Virus record (IMG/VR): IMGVR_UViG_3300027872_000015 | Location: 1-38,895 of that record | DNA: 38,895 nucleotides | Source: a virus | Strand: one strand, 5' to 3' | Part shown: positions 38,888-38,895 of the stretch, in pieces | Layout of the letters: every line of letters starts with the position of its first letter | Position numbering within the stretch: position 1 is the stretch's first letter | Notes under the pieces: generated by a model | Seen by the model: the letters and a program-made list of their open reading frames with translations, nothing else | What the model was told of the DNA's origin: nothing | Databases searched by the model: none | Position numbers and translations under genes: made by a program

Positions 38888-38895
38888 GTTTCTCA

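Overview
The window looks like the late (virion assembly, adhesion and lysis) half of a tailed-phage genome with a podovirus-like plan. Every convincing gene lies on the minus strand, so the functional order runs from high to low coordinates. Supporting signs are a large terminase, a long P22-type portal, a scaffold, a Mu gpT-like major capsid protein, P22 gp4/gp10-like short-tail proteins and DNA-ejection proteins with a peptidoglycan hydrolase domain. No tape measure, sheath, integrase, repressor or replication gene is visible. A two-component spanin pair with a lipoprotein o-spanin, plus a T7-lysozyme-type amidase, point to a Gram-negative host. The host genus cannot be read from the sequence.

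Layout in transcription order: 38.9-36.6 kb holds small hypothetical and membrane proteins and an unusually short tRNA-like gene. At 36.6-36.5 kb a sigma70-like promoter is followed at once by an intrinsic terminator, just ahead of terL. At 36.5-28.0 kb come the head genes: terL, portal, small accessory proteins (one RyR-domain), a GroES-like co-chaperonin, scaffold, a head-associated protein, a decoration-like protein and the major capsid protein. At 28.0-27.9 kb a second copy of the promoter-like 14-mer is again followed by a terminator. At 27.9-24.5 kb lie virion and connector proteins.

From 24.5 to 12.3 kb there is a large adhesion block: a two-domain nucleotide/sugar-like plus methyltransferase protein, a fibre protein, tandem duplicated receptor-binding-like proteins, a LamG-like lectin, two beta-domain proteins sharing a C-terminal domain, a beta-helix tailspike, a 910-residue fibre built from about 36 copies of a 16-residue repeat, and a classical tail fibre. 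At 12.3-10.3 kb is the lysis cassette: amidase with a C-terminal membrane anchor, two tiny membrane proteins, a membrane/coiled-coil protein, i-spanin, overlapping o-spanin and a secreted protein. From 10.3 kb to the left edge are the tail hub and the ejection-protein set. These include a SleB-domain protein and a very large protein cut by the window edge that carries a winged-helix-like segment and an HExxH zincin motif.

Genes are packed with TGATG, ATGA and TAATG junctions, implying translational coupling. Seven hairpins, five of them with clear intrinsic-terminator T-runs in front of a ribosome-binding site, break up the otherwise continuous late operon. The most unusual features are the paired promoter-terminator elements, the repeat-built fibre (with the same repeat also inside the tail hub), the short tRNA-like gene and the edge-truncated polyvalent-type protein.
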